Below are positions 6,064 to 9,399 of a DNA stretch of 9,399 nt, piece by piece. The notes beneath the pieces were generated by a model. That model was not told the DNA's origin, did no database searches, and saw only the letters and a list, made by a program, of their open reading frames with translations. Position 1 is the stretch's first letter, and each line of letters opens with the position of its first letter. A program made the translations under genes and the position numbers. The DNA lies in assembly GCA_017998095.1 (NCBI GenBank), contig JAGODU010000153.1:1-9399 (forward strand). The letters are read 5' to 3'. Origin of the DNA: Prolixibacteraceae bacterium (GTDB taxonomy: Bacteria > Bacteroidota > Bacteroidia > Bacteroidales > Prolixibacteraceae).

Positions 6064-7763
6064 TGAGAGTTAATTTGCTCTCAATACAGACCTCTTGCAA
6101 GATTCACAAAAAATCTTCATTAACAGATATTCGCACAATACCTAATTTGTCTGAGACAGGTAGTCTGCAAAACCAACTGTTACTCATAATACCACTTGCT
6201 TTTCTAGTGGTTTTCTTTTATTATCCAATATTGTTTATCCTTAAAAATGCATTCTTTTCAAATGGTGATTTTAGTTTTGATATAATAAAAAATGTTTTAA
6301 CTCACTCCTGGCAACAATCTGTAATTATTTTTACTTTTAAACAGGCTATTTTAAGTTTATTATTGACGATATGCATTGGTTTGCCTGTAACTATGATATT
6401 TACCTATTATGATTTTCCTGGTAAGAAGGTGCTTAAAGCCATCTGTATGATACCATTTGTTTTACCTGGGATCACTGTAGCACTTGGTTTTATACTCTTT
6501 TACGGCCAGCAGGGTTTTATTAATAAATTCTTAAGCTTGTTTGATTTAAAAATCTCTGTATTGTATTCACTGAAAGCGATTTTAATGGCTCATGCTTTTT
6601 ATAATGTACCATTGTTTATTAAAATGCTTGGGGATACACTTGAAAACTTTAATAAGCATTTGATTATCGCAGCACGAACTTTAGGCGCAAGTAAATTTCA
6701 AACTTTTATAAGGGTAACCATTCCCTGTATGATACCTTCCTTTCTAAATGTTTCATTATTGATATTTCTCTATTGCTTTATGTCTTTTGGTATCGTGTTA
6801 GTGTTAGGCGATGTTAAATATACGACTATTGAAGTGAATATATATATTTTAGTAAAACACCTTCTGGAAACAGAAAAAGGAATTGCATTGAGTTTTATCC
6901 AAATTATCATGTCTATTATCATGTTAAATCTATCACACTATTTATCTAGAAAACAAGCAGACGTTTCAGGAATGATAAGAGGATCAGAACACTATGTTAT
7001 ACCATTATTTAAAAAGATGAATATAATAAAAATACTTTCAATTACGACTTTAATTCTATTTATGATATTTACCATAGCACCTTTATTATCAATTTTCGTA
7101 TTTGCATTTAAAAATTACAGTTCCTATTTATCAGAACTTTTTCAATACGATCCGATAATTGGATCAAACATGTTTCAACCAGTTCTGAACAGTCTAATAC
7201 TGGGACTTCTTGTATCATTTTTTTCAGTAGGAATTAGCTTAATGTTTAGGATTTCCTTATCAGGATTCAAGTATAGAAGACTTATCGAAAATTTAATCCT
7301 TTTACCATTAGGAATTTCTGGAATCACCTTTAGTTTAGGTTATTTATTTCTGTTTAGTCAGGCAAATATAAAACCCTTTATACTTTTAATAATAGCTCAG
7401 ACGATTATTTGTCTGCCATTTAGTTATAGTTCAGTTTCTAATGCGATTGATGGTATTCATGCAAATATTGTATATTCTGCACAAAGTCTGGGAGCTGGAT
7501 TTTTAAAAGTCCATTCCAAAGTCATTATACCTTTGATTATAAATCCAATCATCACAGCGTTAATGTTTTCATTTGCTATTTCTCTAGGAGAGATCAGTTC
7601 AGCCTCTATGCTGGCAGACGGATTTGTAACTATACCAGTGGGTATTTACCGATATATTTCAGCAAGGCAATTTGCTTCAGCAACTAATATGTCATTAATC
7701 TTGATATTAACAGCACTCATTGTTTTTACTGTCAGTGAGCGTTTAAAATACCGAAAAAGTTAA
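6063..7763 (+). CDS. ABC transporter permease with two fused transmembrane domains, ThiP/FbpB-type
   Basis: This 566-residue inner-membrane protein consists of two tandem binding-protein-dependent permease domains, the layout of Fe3+ (FbpB/SfuB) and thiamine (ThiP) importers, whose length is about 520-570. Domain 1 spans about 35-295 and domain 2 about 322-560, each with roughly six hydrophobic helices. Each has a cytoplasmic EAA loop for the ATPase: AARTLGASKFQTFIRVTIP (203-221) and SAQSLGAGFLKVHSKVIIP (472-490). The block SLGEISSASMLADGFVTIPV (507-526) is like the ThiP/FbpB C-terminal region. The ligand cannot be told; no ATPase or substrate-binding protein lies in the window. The first 34 or so residues are hydrophilic, and no good ribosome site precedes the ATG at 6063, which overlaps the methyltransferase TGA. 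A TTG at 6147 is an alternative start but also lacks such a site. The gene is AT-rich and uses mostly AGA/AGG for arginine. Confidence 0.88.
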   Translation: MRVNLLSIQTSCKIHKKSSLTDIRTIPNLSETGSLQNQLLLIIPLAFLVVFFYYPILFILKNAFFSNGDFSFDIIKNVLTHSWQQSVIIFTFKQAILSLLLTICIGLPVTMIFTYYDFPGKKVLKAICMIPFVLPGITVALGFILFYGQQGFINKFLSLFDLKISVLYSLKAILMAHAFYNVPLFIKMLGDTLENFNKHLIIAARTLGASKFQTFIRVTIPCMIPSFLNVSLLIFLYCFMSFGIVLVLGDVKYTTIEVNIYILVKHLLETEKGIALSFIQIIMSIIMLNLSHYLSRKQADVSGMIRGSEHYVIPLFKKMNIIKILSITTLILFMIFTIAPLLSIFVFAFKNYSSYLSELFQYDPIIGSNMFQPVLNSLILGLLVSFFSVGISLMFRISLSGFKYRRLIENLILLPLGISGITFSLGYLFLFSQANIKPFILLIIAQTIICLPFSYSSVSNAIDGIHANIVYSAQSLGAGFLKVHSKVIIPLIINPIITALMFSFAISLGEISSASMLADGFVTIPVGIYRYISARQFASATNMSLILILTALIVFTVSERLKYRKS

Positions 7764-7777
7764 AAAAGGAGTTTTTC

Positions 7778-9313
7778 ATGAAATCCAGATTTGTAATCAG
7801 TATAATCATCATTTTTTTTCTCCTCAGTTTATATGCTGAGAAGATTGTTATCCTTCATACCAATGATCATCATGGCAGACCATTATCCTTTCAGGTCGGG
7901 CAGTTTACAGGAGGAGGACTTCCTGTCAGAGCAACGGTTATTGACAGTATTCGTAACATAAATGAAAATGTGCTTTTGTTGGATTGTGGTGATATCAATG
8001 ATGGTTTGATTGAATCCAATTTATTTGATGCAGAGCCGGATATTAAAGGTTACAATTATCTTAAATACGATGCGATGACCCTTGGAAATCATGAATTTTA
8101 TGAATCACTGGAGAAGCTTAATAAACAGAAGAAAAATGCTGATTTCCCTTTTTTATGTGCCAATATCACCTATAATGACGGTTCTTATGTTGCAAAACCC
8201 TATATCATCAAAGAAATCAAGAACAAGAAGATAGGTATTATTGGCTTAACAACCAATACCACACAGTTTTCAGCACCGATATCTGTAACCAGTCATTTAA
8301 AATTTCTGGATGAAGTAGAAACAGCTCAAGGTATTGTTAATAATATAAAAGACAGTACAGACATGATTATTGCCTTAGTACATTTAGGCATTTCAGAAGA
8401 CCCTGAGTATGGTTCTTTGAGACTGGCAAAGCATGTAAAAGGAATAGATATTGTGATTGACGGACATAGCCATACCCAACTAGAAAAACCGGTATGGGTA
8501 AAACAGAATGCTTCTCAAGATTCTATACCTGTTGTGCAGGCTCTCTGTTGGGGTACATTTATCGGTAAAGCAGAATTTGAAGTGAATCAGGATAAAGTGG
8601 ATTTCCTTAGCTGGACTCCAATTGCCTTACAAACAAAAGATAAGGATAGGCTTATATTAACAGAAAAAAAAGAACTTCTCGATTTGCTTCAATCTTACCA
8701 AAATGTTGCTTTAAAGCAAATGGGAAAAGTCATTGGTCAGGCAGATAAAGATTACAATACGGATAAGGTCAGATGGCAGGAAAATGAGCTGGCCAGCCTT
8801 TGTGTAGATGCCATGCAATGGTATTTCAGAATAGAAAAACCTGATTTTAGTATTACGAATGGGGGAGGAGTTCGTAATTTCTTGAACAAGGGAGATATCA
8901 AGAAATCCGATATTCATAATCTTTTACCTTTTGATAATCACGTGGTTTTACTTGAAATTACAGGAGCAGACCTGCTAACTGCCTGTGAGCATTTGGTAAA
9001 ACATAAAATAGGAACCGGCGGATTTTTGCATTTTTCAAAAGGATTCAAGATTGAGGTTAATCCGGATAGTACACTTAAAATGGTTACTTTCAATAAGAAA
9101 GCGATTCGTCCTGATGCGACTTACCGTGTTTTGACAAACTCCTATCTGGCAAATGGGGGAGATGCCTTTGAATCATTTAGAAACGCCAAAGTGATGCCTA
9201 TAGAAACTGTATTTCAAAGAGATATTGTGATATCCTATATTGAAAATAAACTTAAAGGAAAAATAAAATTAACATCTGAACCACAAATATTCAGAATGGA
9301 ACAGAAAAAATGA
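7778..9313 (+). CDS. Exported 5'-nucleotidase / 2',3'-cyclic phosphodiesterase family protein (UshA-like)
   Basis: This 511-residue protein has the standard two-domain layout. An N-terminal hydrophobic stretch (about 5-19) ending SLYA-EK looks like a Sec signal peptide with cleavage after A20. The metallophosphatase domain shows the metal ligands: D30 and H32 in HTNDHHGR, D72 in DCGDINDG, N104-H105 in GNHEFY, H202 in VHLG, and H230/H232 in DGHSHT. The C-terminal nucleotide-binding domain (about 315-495) has ITNGGGVRNFL (359-369), LLPFDNHVV (382-390), GGFLHFSKGFKIEV (414-427) and LANGGDAF (457-464). Members hydrolyse nucleotides, cyclic nucleotides or sugar nucleotides outside the cytoplasm, usually for salvage. 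The GNHEF motif is followed by Y instead of the common D. The ATG at 7778 has AAGGAG at 7766-7771. It begins 14 bases after the permease stop, so it probably shares the operon. Confidence 0.93.
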   Translation: MKSRFVISIIIIFFLLSLYAEKIVILHTNDHHGRPLSFQVGQFTGGGLPVRATVIDSIRNINENVLLLDCGDINDGLIESNLFDAEPDIKGYNYLKYDAMTLGNHEFYESLEKLNKQKKNADFPFLCANITYNDGSYVAKPYIIKEIKNKKIGIIGLTTNTTQFSAPISVTSHLKFLDEVETAQGIVNNIKDSTDMIIALVHLGISEDPEYGSLRLAKHVKGIDIVIDGHSHTQLEKPVWVKQNASQDSIPVVQALCWGTFIGKAEFEVNQDKVDFLSWTPIALQTKDKDRLILTEKKELLDLLQSYQNVALKQMGKVIGQADKDYNTDKVRWQENELASLCVDAMQWYFRIEKPDFSITNGGGVRNFLNKGDIKKSDIHNLLPFDNHVVLLEITGADLLTACEHLVKHKIGTGGFLHFSKGFKIEVNPDSTLKMVTFNKKAIRPDATYRVLTNSYLANGGDAFESFRNAKVMPIETVFQRDIVISYIENKLKGKIKLTSEPQIFRMEQKK

Positions 9314-9324
9314 TTGACTAAAAA

Positions 9325-9329
9325 GGGAG
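9325..9329 (+). promoter_or_regulatory. Distant ribosome binding site at a possible hairpin before the last gene
   Basis: GGGAG (9325-9329) is the only purine site before the ATG at 9349 but lies 19 bases away, too far for normal use. AAAAAG (9320-9325) can pair with CTTTTT (9335-9340), putting most of the site in the loop and bringing it closer to the start. This could set translation efficiency or be chance in A/T-rich DNA. Confidence 0.3.
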
Positions 9330-9348
9330 AAAAACTTTTTTCGATTAT

Positions 9349-9399
9349 ATGAAAAAGATAATAATAAGTGGTGCAAACGGTTTTATAGGTAGCCGGTTA
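9349..9399 (+). CDS. NAD(P)-binding epimerase/dehydratase-like protein, N-terminus only (cut by window end)
   Basis: Seventeen codons are present before the window ends. They begin with MKKIIISGANGFIGSRL, the first beta strand and GxxGxxG dinucleotide-binding loop (GANGFIG, 8-14) of extended short-chain dehydrogenase/reductases such as NAD-dependent sugar epimerases and dehydratases. An in-frame TAA at 9319-9321 and no other start codon in between fix the ATG at 9349. It lies 35 bases after the nucleotidase stop and is probably co-transcribed. The substrate cannot be judged from this piece. Confidence 0.8.
   Translation, partial: MKKIIISGANGFIGSRL

Noticed and set aside
6151..6156. CTGAGA, a core element of thiamine (THI-box) riboswitches, at the start of the ThiP-like permease gene
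   Set aside because: It lies inside coding sequence and the other conserved TPP riboswitch parts (for example the ACCTGAT and GGATAATGCCAGCG blocks) are absent. It is a chance match within a short palindrome.
1..9399. CRISPR array, transposase, integrase, toxin-antitoxin or defence system
   Set aside because: No spaced identical repeats of CRISPR type, terminal inverted repeats or matching protein motifs were found. All larger reading frames are accounted for by the genes listed.

Overview
This is a low-GC, gene-dense window with every supported gene on the + strand. It suggests an anaerobic diderm (Gram-negative type) bacterium. The evidence is a ferredoxin-dependent 2-oxoacid oxidoreductase, which is oxygen-sensitive chemistry, a LolA-like domain, and a UshA-type exported 5'-nucleotidase. 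Separate secD and secF genes fit many phyla. The mix would suit an amino-acid-fermenting FCB-group lineage such as Cloacimonadota, but that is inference from gene content and AT-richness only.

Layout. (1) 1-1262: the 3' end of secD and complete secF, two parts of the Sec translocon accessory complex, followed by a strong hairpin at 1287-1312. (2) 1501-2283: an isolated gene for a LolA-like domain with no signal peptide, which looks like one module cut from a larger exported protein. (3) 2284-2593: a 310-base AT-rich, purine-skewed spacer with three ATAAGGA copies exactly 11 bp apart and possible promoter elements. (4) 2594-5193: a tight four-gene operon for a 2-oxoacid:ferredoxin oxidoreductase, in the order 2x[4Fe-4S] ferredoxin, alpha (VorB-type), TPP-binding beta, gamma, closed by two tandem hairpins. 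(5) 5263-9399: a class I SAM methyltransferase resembling glycine N-methyltransferase, a fused two-domain ABC permease of the Fe3+/thiamine type that overlaps it by one base, an exported 5'-nucleotidase, and the first 17 codons of an NAD(P)-binding epimerase/dehydratase-like protein.

How they work together. SecD/SecF help drive export of proteins such as the 5'-nucleotidase. The oxidoreductase decarboxylates a 2-oxoacid (branched-chain or 2-oxoglutarate) to an acyl-CoA and passes electrons to ferredoxin. The last four genes are close enough to be one transcript, but the shared purpose is not obvious: the permease has no ATPase or binding protein in the window. I found no mobile element, CRISPR array, RNA gene or clear defence system. 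The most interesting points are the orphan LolA-like module, the helically phased repeat ahead of the oxidoreductase operon, and the methyltransferase-permease coupling.
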